Below, piece by piece: positions 22,507-31,567 of a DNA stretch of 64,000 nucleotides. The DNA is taken from positions 1-64,000 of the forward strand of contig CALYTI010000004.1 in the NCBI GenBank assembly GCA_945487035.1, read 5' to 3'. Numbering within the stretch: position 1 is the first letter of the stretch; the number at the start of each line of letters is the position of its first letter. The stretch is from an uncultured Bacteroidales bacterium (GTDB taxonomy: Bacteria; Bacteroidota; Bacteroidia; Bacteroidales; UBA932). The translations under genes were made by a program, and so were the position numbers. The notes beneath the pieces were generated by a model. That model was given only the letters and a program-made list of their open reading frames with translations, was not told the DNA's origin and ran no database searches.

Positions 22507-23077
22507 GTTTTTCATCATTTCGGGATGCAACGGTGCAGGCAAGACCACCGCATCATACTCCCTGCTTCCGGAGCTTCTGGACTGTCGCGAGTTCGTCAAT
22601 TCCGACGAGTTCGCCAAGAGCCTGTCCCCTTTCGACCCGTCCGCAGCTTCGGTGTCGGCGAGCCGCTTTATGCTCAAAAAGATTTGGTACCTGCTTGAGC
22701 GCGGGGAGGATTTTGCGCTGGAGACCACGCTTGCAACCCGTTCGCTGATGAAAATCATCCAGGCGGCCCGGCAGAGGGGGTATTCCATCACCCTTCTGTA
22801 TTTCTGGCTCAATACCCCGGAGCTTGCAATACGCAGGGTCAAGGCGAGGGTTGAAGCCGGAGGACACAATATCCCCGATGATGTGGTGCGCAGGCGCTAT
22901 GTGATGGGGCTGAAATATTTCTTCGAGGACTACAAGCCGGAGAGTGACCACTGGATACTCGCGGACAACTCGAAGAGCCCTTTCGTGGTTGTTGCGGAAG
23001 GGAGCAGGACAGAGACTATAATAAGAGATGCAACCAAATACGAACTTATCAGAAACATTTGCGCTGAGCAGCCGTGA
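22499..23077 (+). CDS. Zeta-toxin-like P-loop kinase
   Basis: A 192-residue ATP-binding protein. The Walker A motif is GCNGAGKTT (Lys15), followed by EFVNSDEFAKSLSPF (the acidic sensor typical of zeta/COG4185 proteins), DFALETTLATRSLM, and RRVKARVEAGGHNIPDDVVRRRY. Zeta toxins phosphorylate UDP-N-acetylglucosamine, but no epsilon antitoxin is present, and the gene is embedded between DUF2400 and tldD with overlaps on both sides (8 and 50 nt). A housekeeping small-molecule kinase role is therefore more plausible than a toxin. Confidence 0.82.
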   Translation: MPKFFIISGCNGAGKTTASYSLLPELLDCREFVNSDEFAKSLSPFDPSAASVSASRFMLKKIWYLLERGEDFALETTLATRSLMKIIQAARQRGYSITLLYFWLNTPELAIRRVKARVEAGGHNIPDDVVRRRYVMGLKYFFEDYKPESDHWILADNSKSPFVVVAEGSRTETIIRDATKYELIRNICAEQP

Positions 23078-24455
23078 GCTTGAAACGCTGGTGGCCGAGG
23101 CCCTGCGCTGCGGCGGGAACTGGTGCGACCTCTATTTCGAGAACACGACCATTTCCAACCTGATGCTGCGCGACGGACAGGTTTCCTCGGGCGGACATCA
23201 TCTGGATTACGGCTGCGGCATCAGGGTGCTCAGCGGAGAGAAGACGGGCTATGCCTATTCGGAATCCACCGATATGCCCTCGCTGCTGAAGGCGGCAAGG
23301 GCGGCAGGAGCCATTGCGGAAGGCAGAAGCGCTGTGGCACCCGCTTTCGGACGCAGCACTGTGTGCGTGCAGAAGCAGGACTTCTACCCTATGCGGCAGA
23401 GCTGGAAGGGCTGCGACCCTGCTGGCTTCGTGCCGGGACTGCTTTCGATTGAGAGCGCAATCAAAGCAAAGGACAGCCGCGCAATCAAGGTTATCGCAAT
23501 GCTGGGCTGGTCGCTGAGCGAAGTGATGATGTACAATTCCTTCGGGGAGCTGTGCTGCGACCTCAGGCCCACGGGGAGTCTCAGCGTTTCGGTGATATAT
23601 TGCGACGGCAGGAGCACCCAGACCAAGAACGCTTCGCGCAGCTTCCGCCAGGGGGCCGAGTTCTTCTGCAAGGAGAATATCGATGCCGTGGTGGAGGAAG
23701 TTACCCGAGGGGTGGACGCCCTGTTCGAGGCACGCAGGCCGAAGGGCGGGCAGATGAGCGTTGTGATGGGAGCCGGAGCTTCGGGCATTCTGCTGCACGA
23801 GGCTATGGGCCACGCTTTCGAGGCGGACTTCAACCGCAAGGGGCAGTCCATTTTCGCCGGGCGCCTCGGTGAGCAGATCTGCCGCAAGGGCATCAACATA
23901 GTGGATGATGCTACGCTTCCCGCCTGCCGCGGAAGCCTCAACTGGGACGACGAAGGAGTTCCCGGACAGAAGACCTATATGGTGACGGACGGAGTGCTGA
24001 CCAGCTACCTGCACGACCGAATCAGCGCCGGCTGGTACGGGGTGGAGCCTACGGGCAACGGGCGCAGGGAGTCCTTCCGCTACAACCCCATCCCGAGGAT
24101 GAGGGCGACCTATATGGAGAACGGCAGCGACGGTAGCCTGGAGGACCTTATCGCCTCCGTCAACCGCGGCATCTATGTGGACGAGTTCTCCAATGGTGAA
24201 GTGAAAATAGGCGAAGGAGACTTCACCTTCTATGTGCGCAGCGGCTTCCTTATCGAGGGCGGGCGTCTCACCATGCCGGTTAAGGATATCAATATCATAG
24301 GCAACGGTCCGCAGGCCCTTGCCGACATAAGGGCTGTGGCAAGCGACCTTGTGGTCGATCCCGGCAAATGGACCTGCGGAAAGGGGCAGAGCGTCCCTGT
24401 AAGCTGCGGAATTCCGTCAGTGCTCATAGACAACCTTACAGTCGGAGGAGAATGA
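23028..24455 (+). CDS. tldD: Metalloprotease subunit TldD
   Basis: A 475-residue TldD. The zinc-binding HExxxH motif is LLHEAMGHAFEAD (His257, Glu258, His262), followed by the typical GQSIFAGRLGEQI and NIIGNGPQALADI regions. With TldE it forms a heterodimeric protease that degrades unfolded or ribosomally made peptides. The start (MQPNTNLSETF) lies 50 nt inside the kinase gene; no later in-frame ATG keeps the N-terminal domain, so the overlap is probably real. Its stop overlaps the tldE start as ATGA. Confidence 0.92.
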   Translation: MQPNTNLSETFALSSRELETLVAEALRCGGNWCDLYFENTTISNLMLRDGQVSSGGHHLDYGCGIRVLSGEKTGYAYSESTDMPSLLKAARAAGAIAEGRSAVAPAFGRSTVCVQKQDFYPMRQSWKGCDPAGFVPGLLSIESAIKAKDSRAIKVIAMLGWSLSEVMMYNSFGELCCDLRPTGSLSVSVIYCDGRSTQTKNASRSFRQGAEFFCKENIDAVVEEVTRGVDALFEARRPKGGQMSVVMGAGASGILLHEAMGHAFEADFNRKGQSIFAGRLGEQICRKGINIVDDATLPACRGSLNWDDEGVPGQKTYMVTDGVLTSYLHDRISAGWYGVEPTGNGRRESFRYNPIPRMRATYMENGSDGSLEDLIASVNRGIYVDEFSNGEVKIGEGDFTFYVRSGFLIEGGRLTMPVKDINIIGNGPQALADIRAVASDLVVDPGKWTCGKGQSVPVSCGIPSVLIDNLTVGGE

Positions 24456-25786
24456 TAAGCAAGCAGGAAAAAGAACTGGCGCTGCAAAGCCTTGAGCTGG
24501 CGCGCCGGGAAGGTGCGCAGCATTGCCGCATCTGCCTGAGCAAAAATGTTACCGATATGGTGGATACCCTGGACGGGGAGGTGGACAAGATTACGCATTG
24601 CCTTGACAGGAGCCTGAGCATCAGCCTTTTTGTGGACGGTCGCTTCGGCACTTTCTCCACCAACAGGCTGGATGGGCAGGAGCTGCAGGGCTTTATCCGC
24701 GAAGCTGTGGCGATGACCCGCCTGCTCGCAGAAGACCCTTGCCGCAAACTGCCGGCCCCTGAGCGTTGCTGCCGCGAGGCCACGGAGGGCACTGAGATGC
24801 AAACTTATGATGAGAGTTATGAGTCTTTCGATGCTGAAAGCCTTCGCACTTTGGCTCTTGCGGCTGTTGTGGACAGGACCGGCTACCAGGGCTTCAAGGT
24901 GGTTTCCGAGGAAGGCGAAGCGAGCGCTTCGGAGTTCGACACCATCACCGCGGACAGCAACGGACTGATGTGCCGCCTGCGCGAGACCAACTTCGACTAC
25001 TCCTCACAGGTGACGGTGGAAACCCCCGACGGACGCAAATACAGCGGCTACTGGTGGGAATCCACCCCGTTCCTGGGCAAACTGGATATCAGCGGCACAG
25101 GACGCGAAGCCGTAAGGCGTGCCGCAGCACAGATAGGCAGCGCACCGGTTGCAGGCGGAAGGTACAATATGGTCGTCAGCTCCGAGATGGGCTTCAAGCT
25201 GGTATCCCCGGTGCTGAATGCCCTTGGAGGCTACTCCCTTCAGCAGAACAACAGCTTTATGGCGGAGAGCCTGGGCAAGCAGGTCTTCAGCGGAGGACTT
25301 ACGGTCATCGATGATTGCTGGAGGAAGGGAGAAAGCGGTTCGCGCCTGTTCGACAGCGAGGGCGTGGCAAGCAGGCCGGACGACATCATCAGAGACGGAG
25401 TCGTGAAGAAATATTTCATCAATACCTATATTGCCGGCAAAATGGGCCTCTCCCCTACCATAGAGGAGCCCGTGAGGGCAAGGGTGATGCCTTACCCCGA
25501 GCCGGGACTCGACAGGGATGCGATACTGCGCAAAGTGGGCAGCGGCATCTATGTGACGGGCTTCAACGGAGGCAACTGCAATTCGGCCACGGGAGACTTT
25601 TCCTACGGCATCGAGGGCTTCCGCTTCGAGGACGGGGTGCTCAGGGAGCCTGTGAGCGGAATGCTGGTAACGGGCAATTTCCTGGAGCTGTGGAAGCATT
25701 TCCTGTATGCGGGCGACGATGCCAGGACCTGTATGTCCAAACTCATTCCTACCCTGGCCTTTGCCGAGGTGGATTTCAACGGATAA
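24452..25786 (+). CDS. pmbA: TldD-partner TldE/PmbA
   Basis: A 444-residue PmbA/TldE protein starting at MISKQEKELALQSLELARRE; the ORF-track start 84 nt earlier is inside tldD. It has the TldE fold without HExxxH: the corresponding region is SPVLNALGGYSLQQNNSFMA. Conserved features: SRLFDSEGVASRP, KKYFINTYIAGKMG and NCNSATGDFSYGIEGF. It is the non-catalytic or regulatory half of the TldD/E protease. 21 nt before slyD. Confidence 0.9.
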   Translation: MISKQEKELALQSLELARREGAQHCRICLSKNVTDMVDTLDGEVDKITHCLDRSLSISLFVDGRFGTFSTNRLDGQELQGFIREAVAMTRLLAEDPCRKLPAPERCCREATEGTEMQTYDESYESFDAESLRTLALAAVVDRTGYQGFKVVSEEGEASASEFDTITADSNGLMCRLRETNFDYSSQVTVETPDGRKYSGYWWESTPFLGKLDISGTGREAVRRAAAQIGSAPVAGGRYNMVVSSEMGFKLVSPVLNALGGYSLQQNNSFMAESLGKQVFSGGLTVIDDCWRKGESGSRLFDSEGVASRPDDIIRDGVVKKYFINTYIAGKMGLSPTIEEPVRARVMPYPEPGLDRDAILRKVGSGIYVTGFNGGNCNSATGDFSYGIEGFRFEDGVLREPVSGMLVTGNFLELWKHFLYAGDDARTCMSKLIPTLAFAEVDFNG

Positions 25787-25807
25787 TCAATTAATTTTCA
25801 AATAGAT

Positions 25808-26404
25808 ATGAAAGTAAGCAAAAATTCAGTTGTAGCAATCAGCTACGAACTTATGGTTGACGGAGGCCTTGCAGACAAGGCCGTGGCCGAGAAGCCGCTG
25901 GAGTACATCCACGGCACAGGTATGCTTCTTCCGCGTTTCGAGGAGGAACTCGAAGGCAAGGAGCAGGGAGATGATTTCGCATTCGTGCTTTCCCCTGAGG
26001 AGGGCTACGGTGTGCACAATCCGGAGTATGTGTTCGACCTTCCGATTGAGGCTTTCGCAATCGATGGGGAGGTACGCAGAGACCTGCTGCAGCTGGGACG
26101 TACGATTCCTATGCTCAATTCCACCGGACAGGTAGTGCAGGGCACCATACGCGAAATCCGCGAAGAGGCCGTGACTATGGATTTCAACCACCCTATGGCA
26201 GGCAAGACTCTCAATTTCTCTGGAAAGGTGGAGAGCGTGCGCGAGGCTACCGAAAAGGAACTCACCGAGGGACTTCACGGAGAATACCTCCCTCAGGAGG
26301 GCTGCCACTGCAAGGGCGGCTGCCACAAGGGAGAAGAAGGCGGCTGCGAGGGTGACTGCAAGTGCGAAGGCGAGTGCGAGGGCGGCTGCAACTGCGGGAA
26401 CTAG
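25808..26404 (+). CDS. slyD: SlyD-type FKBP peptidyl-prolyl isomerase
   Basis: A 198-residue protein. Residues 1-~145 are an FKBP domain with the inserted-flap (IF) layout of SlyD (LEYIHGTGMLLPRFEEELEG, SPEEGYGVHNPEYV, DFNHPMAGKTLNFSGKVESV). The last ~35 residues contain nine Cys and two His in repeats such as GCHCKGGCHKGEEGGCEGDC, a metal-binding tail like that of SlyD, which hands Ni(II) to hydrogenase maturation factors. Last gene of the operon. Its stop codon shares a CTAG palindrome with the convergent trkA stop. Confidence 0.9.
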   Translation: MKVSKNSVVAISYELMVDGGLADKAVAEKPLEYIHGTGMLLPRFEEELEGKEQGDDFAFVLSPEEGYGVHNPEYVFDLPIEAFAIDGEVRRDLLQLGRTIPMLNSTGQVVQGTIREIREEAVTMDFNHPMAGKTLNFSGKVESVREATEKELTEGLHGEYLPQEGCHCKGGCHKGEEGGCEGDCKCEGECEGGCNCGN

Positions 26405-27762
26405 TTGAAGATACGCTCCACCTTCCGGGCGCTCTGAGGGCTGGTGAAGATGACCACGCGGTCTCCTGCCAGCACCTGGGTGTCGCCTACGGCTATGAAA
26501 GCGTCATCACCTCTGGCAATGCCTCCTACCAGGGCATCCCTAGGGAAATCGACATCGCGAAGAGGTGCTTTCGTAACAGGACTGTCAGGCGCGGCGGTGA
26601 ATTCCATCACCTCCGCGTCTATCACATTCATATAGCGCACGAAGCGTGCGTTCTCGCTTAGCGTAAGCCTGAAGATGCGGTTGGCTGACACAGATTTCTT
26701 GTTGACCACGCAGTCCACGCCCATTTCCTCTGCAAGACGCACATATTCCATATTTTCCACCTCTGCAACGGTCCTGCGCACGCCGAATTTCTTGGCTGCT
26801 ACGCAGGCGAGTATGTTGACCTCGTCATTTCCGGTAACGGCAACGAAGGCATCGTATTCGTGTATTCCCTCTTCGTAGAGGAAGTCAGAATTGCGTCCGT
26901 CCCCGTTGACCACGGCAACCTCGTCCGGGAGCTTGCCCGAAAGGGTCTCGCATTTGTCGAGATCCAGCTCTATCAGCTTCACATCCTGGATTTCCTTTGA
27001 AAGGCTGAGTGCTGTCAGGTAGCCGACCATTCCGCCTCCCATTATCATCACCTTGTTGATTTCGATGTCATCCACTCCCATAAAGTCGGTCATAGCTTTC
27101 AGTTCGTCCGCACGGATGGTGATATATACCACATCGCCGTAGCGGAACTTGGTATCGTACTGAGGGATGAAGCTGGAATTGCCTCTGGAGACAGCTATCA
27201 CGCGGAAAGCGACATCATTGTCGGTGGAGAAGAGTTTGGTGAAGTCCACGAGGGTCATATCGAGCAGGGGGCTGTCCTCGCCTACGCGGTATGCCTCAAT
27301 CTGAAGCTTTCCTCCGGCAAGGTCCAGGGTGTCCGAATCCACTCCCCGGCGGAGCTGGGAGACGATTTCGTCCGCACCGAACTTCTCCGGGCAGAACGCC
27401 AGGTCTATGCCCATATCCTCAACGATGGGCTGCACCCCTCTTGAGAGCAGCTCGACATCCTTGATTCTGGCCACCACCTTGCGCGCTCCCATCCTCTTGG
27501 CCAGCATTGCAGCCACCATATTGACCTCCTGGTTGACATAAGGGTAGGTCGCTATAAAGAGGTCAGCCTCGTCCACACTGGCTTCCTTGAGGGCGCTGAC
27601 CGAAGCGGGTTCACCCTCTATGGCCTCAATGTCGGTGTAGGCGGAGACGCCTTCCAGCCTTTTGCGGTCATTGTCTATTACCGTAATCTTGGCCCCTTCA
27701 CGGGCAAGCATTTTCGCAAGATGGGAACCAACTTCACCGGCTCCGTCAATCACTACGTTCAT
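26401..27762 (-). CDS. trkA: Trk potassium transporter NAD-binding protein TrkA
   Basis: A 453-residue TrkA with the classical duplicated layout: RCK/KTN domain 1 (GAGEVGSHLAKMLAREGAKI, NAD-binding), TrkA_C 1, KTN domain 2 (GGGMVGYLTALSLS, VVNGDGRNSDFL) and TrkA_C 2. It is the cytosolic gating subunit of a Trk/Ktr K+ channel; the membrane subunit TrkH is not in this window. It is the last gene of a seven-gene minus operon and overlaps the GT2 stop by 4 nt. Confidence 0.93.
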   Translation of the reverse strand: MNVVIDGAGEVGSHLAKMLAREGAKITVIDNDRKRLEGVSAYTDIEAIEGEPASVSALKEASVDEADLFIATYPYVNQEVNMVAAMLAKRMGARKVVARIKDVELLSRGVQPIVEDMGIDLAFCPEKFGADEIVSQLRRGVDSDTLDLAGGKLQIEAYRVGEDSPLLDMTLVDFTKLFSTDNDVAFRVIAVSRGNSSFIPQYDTKFRYGDVVYITIRADELKAMTDFMGVDDIEINKVMIMGGGMVGYLTALSLSKEIQDVKLIELDLDKCETLSGKLPDEVAVVNGDGRNSDFLYEEGIHEYDAFVAVTGNDEVNILACVAAKKFGVRRTVAEVENMEYVRLAEEMGVDCVVNKKSVSANRIFRLTLSENARFVRYMNVIDAEVMEFTAAPDSPVTKAPLRDVDFPRDALVGGIARGDDAFIAVGDTQVLAGDRVVIFTSPQSARKVERIFN

Positions 27763-28766
27763 CTGTTCAGAAAATTAAGTAAAATAAGTTTTCCGCTGAG
27801 CACCCGGGGTCTCGGCCCGGTGCACCCGCAGGGCTCTATATGCCTTCGGGAAGCATCCCTGTGGGCCTGGACGACAGCTTTCGCAAAGTCGGGACGGCCT
27901 CCGAGAAGATACACCAGCGCGGAGCCCCAGTCCAGAAGGCGGCGTGCAGTCAACTTGAGAAAGGCCCTTGCGGGGCCCACCGTAGAGGGCAGGTTACGTC
28001 TGAGCATCCAGAGCGAATTGCGGAAATTGAGTTTCAGCTTGAAAGGAGACTCCTGCGGCAGAGTGCCTCCACCTATGTGCCATACAAGGCTTTCAGGGAC
28101 CACATCCACCGTCCAGCCGCGCAGCTGTGCGCGCCAGCAGAGATCTATCTCCTCCATATGGGCAAAGAACTCGCCGTCAAAGCCGCCGAGGCTCTCCCAG
28201 GCGCTGCGCCTTATCATCAGAGCGGCTCCGGTCACCCAGGCTACGCCTGAAGGAAGGCTGTCATATTGCCCTTTGTCCTGCTCTACCTTTTTGAGAATGC
28301 GGCCGCGGCAATAAGGGTAGCCCAGCGCATCCAGGCAGCCTCCCGCAGCACCTGCGTACTCGAAGCGGCCTGTGCGCACCCACCCGTCCGGGCCCTTGTC
28401 CAGGGCGTGGAGCTTGGGACCGCATATCGCGCAGCCCGGGTGCTGCTCCATAAAGCCGACAAGAGGCTCTATCCAGCCCGGCTGCACCTGAACATCCGAG
28501 TTGAGCAGCAGATAATACTCCGCCTTCAGGGAGGAGAGCCGCCCGAGAGCGAGGTTGTAGCCTTGTGCGAAGCCGTAGTTGCCCTCGAGCGGGACCCGCA
28601 GCACCTGAGGCCAGTTGCGCTCAAGGTATTCGAGAGAACCGTCGGTAGAGCCGCTGTCAGCCACTGCCAGCGCGTCTTCGCTGCCCAGGGACTCGAGAAT
28701 CCCGGGCACGAAGTCGCGCAGATATCCGACCGTGTTCCAATTGAGTACGACTACGGCTACACGCAT
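27759..28766 (-). CDS. Glycosyltransferase family 2 (rhamnosyltransferase-like)
   Basis: A 335-residue GT-A enzyme: nucleotide-binding start VAVVVLNWNTVGYL, ADSGSTDGS, EGNYGFAQGYNLAL, the metal-binding NSDV (DXD position), and GGFDGEFFAHMEEIDLCWRA with its catalytic acidic pair. This is the sub-family that includes dTDP-rhamnosyl and related transferases acting on cell-surface glycans. The C-terminal ~70 residues form an amphipathic membrane-associated region. Acceptor unknown. Spaced 3 nt from DUF4855 and overlapping trkA. Confidence 0.85.
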   Translation of the reverse strand: MRVAVVVLNWNTVGYLRDFVPGILESLGSEDALAVADSGSTDGSLEYLERNWPQVLRVPLEGNYGFAQGYNLALGRLSSLKAEYYLLLNSDVQVQPGWIEPLVGFMEQHPGCAICGPKLHALDKGPDGWVRTGRFEYAGAAGGCLDALGYPYCRGRILKKVEQDKGQYDSLPSGVAWVTGAALMIRRSAWESLGGFDGEFFAHMEEIDLCWRAQLRGWTVDVVPESLVWHIGGGTLPQESPFKLKLNFRNSLWMLRRNLPSTVGPARAFLKLTARRLLDWGSALVYLLGGRPDFAKAVVQAHRDASRRHIEPCGCTGPRPRVLSGKLILLNFLNR

Positions 28767-28769
28767 AAG

Positions 28770-29885
28770 CTATCTTTTGACCTTATGTCCTGCGACGAAG
28801 CGGCAGAAGTCGTGATAGAGCTGCTGGTCTACAGGGTCGGAGGAGTTCTTCAGATCATTGAGGCTGTTGCCTCCGAGATAGTATGAGAGCTCGCGCTTGC
28901 CGTAGAGGTCGAGCTCGCGGCAGATTTCCATATAGCGGTAGAAACGCTCGCGTGCGCTGTCGGCACCTGTCCTTCCGTTCATCACGCTGCCGTCAAGTTC
29001 GAGCTCCATAGAAAGGCCGTTCTTGCGCACGCTCTCCTTGTATGTATCCATCGAATACTCCGGATGCCACAGGTAGTTCGGCTGCATCATCACATAGTCC
29101 AGATGAAAGTCCTGCCATTTGTTGTAGCCTCCCGCGTGGTTGTACGGTATCCAGGACATAGTGTAGCCGAGGCTGTGCACATAGTCCGAGATGGCCGGGT
29201 ACAGCTGGTCGCTCTTCTTGAGTTCGTAAGACCAGCCGTTGCCGGGAGTGACAATATCCTCGGTGAAGCAGTAGAAGCCTTCGAGCACGATGTTCCTGTA
29301 GCCTGCAGCCTTCCAGCGCCTGATGGCCTGGTCGATAAACCAGTGCACTGCGGCGAGACGGTCCTCACCCTTGCTGAAATCCAGCTGCTTTCCGTCCAAC
29401 TCTCCCCAATAGACTGTAGATGAGAGGGTATCCTTGTAATCCTCGTAGATGATAGGGTCCGGCACTGAAATCACCACCTTGCGTTTGGTAGCGGGACGGC
29501 CTATTCTCTTTTTGGCATCCTCAACAGCCTGGTCCAGAGCATCGAAGCCGTTGCCTGGGGTGAACCACCAGTCGAGAAAATGCTGCCAGGAAACCCTGTC
29601 ACCCGACTTGTTGCCGTAGCCTGTGCCAAGGGAGCGCACCCGGTTGCCGTCTGTTCCCTTGTCCCAGATTTCGAGTGCCAGAAAAGCATCGAAAAGCCAG
29701 GTCTCATTTCCCTCTGGATCGGTGTAGGTAACGTGGCTGGCAAGTCTCTCCTTTGTCCAATCGGAAGGATTTCGCTGAACATTGCCTCCGTAGAGCAGAG
29801 CCATGTTGTCATAGCCCTTCTTCTCCGCACATCCGGTGAGGAGAAGCGCGGCGCCAAGGCCGATAATGAGTGAACGTAATTTCAT
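28770..29885 (-). CDS. DUF4855 lipoprotein, glycosidase-like
   Basis: A 371-residue lipoprotein (MKLRSLIIGLGAALLLTGC, lipobox Cys 19). It matches my knowledge of DUF4855: NMALLYGGN near the start, WLFDAFLALEIWDKGTDGNR, WQHFLDWWFTPGNGFDALDQ, a YRNIVLEGFYCFTED strand, SWIPYNHAGGYNKWQDFHLD, QPNYLW, GLSMELELDGSV. The TIM-barrel-like pattern with conserved Glu and Asp at strand ends suggests a surface glycoside hydrolase-like enzyme, unproven. 1 nt after the phosphohexomutase. Confidence 0.75.
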   Translation of the reverse strand: MKLRSLIIGLGAALLLTGCAEKKGYDNMALLYGGNVQRNPSDWTKERLASHVTYTDPEGNETWLFDAFLALEIWDKGTDGNRVRSLGTGYGNKSGDRVSWQHFLDWWFTPGNGFDALDQAVEDAKKRIGRPATKRKVVISVPDPIIYEDYKDTLSSTVYWGELDGKQLDFSKGEDRLAAVHWFIDQAIRRWKAAGYRNIVLEGFYCFTEDIVTPGNGWSYELKKSDQLYPAISDYVHSLGYTMSWIPYNHAGGYNKWQDFHLDYVMMQPNYLWHPEYSMDTYKESVRKNGLSMELELDGSVMNGRTGADSARERFYRYMEICRELDLYGKRELSYYLGGNSLNDLKNSSDPVDQQLYHDFCRFVAGHKVKR

Positions 29886-29886
29886 A

Positions 29887-31548
29887 TTACTTGATCAATT
29901 GAGCTTTGAGTTGTTCAATCTTTGCATCAGCGTCTGCACCCTTGGCTCCGAAGTAGAACTTGATCTTCGGCTCGGTGCCGGAAGGACGTACGGAAACCAC
30001 ATCTCCGGCTTCGGTGAAGAACTGCAGCACATTGGACTTAGGCTGACCGGTCTTCTCCGGCTCAAGGTAGTCAACCACCTTTACGACAGGGCTGCCGCAA
30101 AGCTCGGCCGGAGGGGTGGCACGGAAATCTGCCATAATCTTCTGGATTTCCTCTGCTCCGCTCTTGCCCTTGCGCACAAGGCTTACGAGGCCTTCCTTAC
30201 GGTAGCCGTACTCCTTGTAGATGCGCTGCATAAGCTGATAAAGGGTGAGGCCCTGCTCAGCTGCCCAGGCGGAAGCCTCCGCAACCATTGCGGCAGCAAT
30301 CTGGGCGTCCTTGTCACGAACGAACTGGCCTACATTGAAGCCGTAGCTCTCTTCTCCGCCGCAGATGAATTCACCTGTGGCTTCGTTGCGCTTGACAACC
30401 TCTGCTATGTATTTGAAGCCGGTGAGCACATTGTAAACAGGAATGCCGAAGCTCTCGCAGATTTCGCGGATGAGCTCGGTGGTCACTATGGTCTTTACGA
30501 CATATTTGCCCTCGCCAAGGGTTCCGAGTTCCTTGCGGCGGCACAGGATGTAGTAAGTCATAAGGGATGCGGTCTGGTTGCCGTTGAAGAGCACCATACG
30601 GCCCTCATTGTCGCGCACTGCTATGCCCATACGGTCGGCATCCGGGTCGGTTGCGATTACAAGGTCTGCACCGGTCTCTTCCGCTTTGGCGATAGCCATC
30701 TTAAGGGCTGAAGCCTCCTCAGGGTTAGGAGAAACCACTGTCGGGAAGTCTCCGTCATTGATATCCTGCTCAGGGACGTGGATGATGTTCTTGAAGCCCA
30801 TACGGGACAGGGTTTCAGGCACGAGCTTGACGCCGCAGCCGTGCAGAGGGGTATAGACAATCTTGATGTCGCTGTGCTTTGCGTCCAGCTCAGGGCTGAG
30901 GGTTAGAGAAAGTATGTCGCGAAGGTAGCACTCGTCCTCGGCAGCGCCCATCATCTCTATGCATCCGCGGCTTTCAGGGTCGTGGAACTTGACCATTGAA
31001 GGGGAGGTAATCTTGGCAACCTCGGCAACGATGGCGGTATCCACAGGCGAAGTAATCTGTCCTCCGTCACTCCAGAACACCTTGTAGCCGTTGTATTCCT
31101 TAGGGTTGTGGGAGGCTGTCACCATAACTCCGGCGGTAGCGCCCTTGAGGCGTATGCTGTAACTGAGTTCAGGAGTAGGGCGTATGCCGTCGAAGAGGTA
31201 AACGTGAAGTCCGTTTGCGCTGAGCACATCTGCGGTAATCTGTGCGAACTCGCGGCTGTGGTTGCGGCTGTCATAGGAGATGCAGACCTTGAGGTCTTCC
31301 CCCTTCACATTCTGGAGAATGTAGTTGGCAAGTCCCTGGGTGGCCATTCCGACAGTGTACTTGTTCATTCTGTTGGTGCCGACTCCCATAATACCGCGAA
31401 GTCCGCCGGTTCCGAATTCGAGATTGCGGTAGAATGCATCCTCGAGCTCGGCCTGAGGGCCTTCCATAAGGGCTTTTACTTCGTTTCTTGTCTGCTCGTC
31501 GAATTCCTCGCTGAGCCAGCTTTGTGCTGTAGTCCTGTAGTCAGTCAT
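29887..31548 (-). CDS. Phosphoglucomutase/phosphomannomutase
   Basis: A 553-residue alpha-D-phosphohexomutase. The phosphoserine loop is TASHNPKEYNGYK (Ser146), the metal-binding loop DPDADRMGIAV, the sugar-binding loop CGGEESYGF, and the phosphate-binding loop RPSGTEPKIKFY. Length and motif spelling fit the PGM2/PgcA-type family found in Bacteroidetes. It interconverts hexose 1- and 6-phosphates, feeding sugar nucleotide synthesis (a GT2 enzyme is two genes downstream). Confidence 0.92.
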   Translation of the reverse strand: MTDYRTTAQSWLSEEFDEQTRNEVKALMEGPQAELEDAFYRNLEFGTGGLRGIMGVGTNRMNKYTVGMATQGLANYILQNVKGEDLKVCISYDSRNHSREFAQITADVLSANGLHVYLFDGIRPTPELSYSIRLKGATAGVMVTASHNPKEYNGYKVFWSDGGQITSPVDTAIVAEVAKITSPSMVKFHDPESRGCIEMMGAAEDECYLRDILSLTLSPELDAKHSDIKIVYTPLHGCGVKLVPETLSRMGFKNIIHVPEQDINDGDFPTVVSPNPEEASALKMAIAKAEETGADLVIATDPDADRMGIAVRDNEGRMVLFNGNQTASLMTYYILCRRKELGTLGEGKYVVKTIVTTELIREICESFGIPVYNVLTGFKYIAEVVKRNEATGEFICGGEESYGFNVGQFVRDKDAQIAAAMVAEASAWAAEQGLTLYQLMQRIYKEYGYRKEGLVSLVRKGKSGAEEIQKIMADFRATPPAELCGSPVVKVVDYLEPEKTGQPKSNVLQFFTEAGDVVSVRPSGTEPKIKFYFGAKGADADAKIEQLKAQLIK

Positions 31549-31567
31549 AATGATATCGTTTTGCGTG

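Noticed and set aside
22499-23077. Calling the zeta-like kinase a toxin of a TA system
   Set aside because: No epsilon-type antitoxin adjacent and the gene is interlocked with housekeeping genes on both sides.
26401-27762. Start of a complete Trk transporter locus
   Set aside because: No TrkH/KtrB-like membrane subunit occurs next to trkA in this window.
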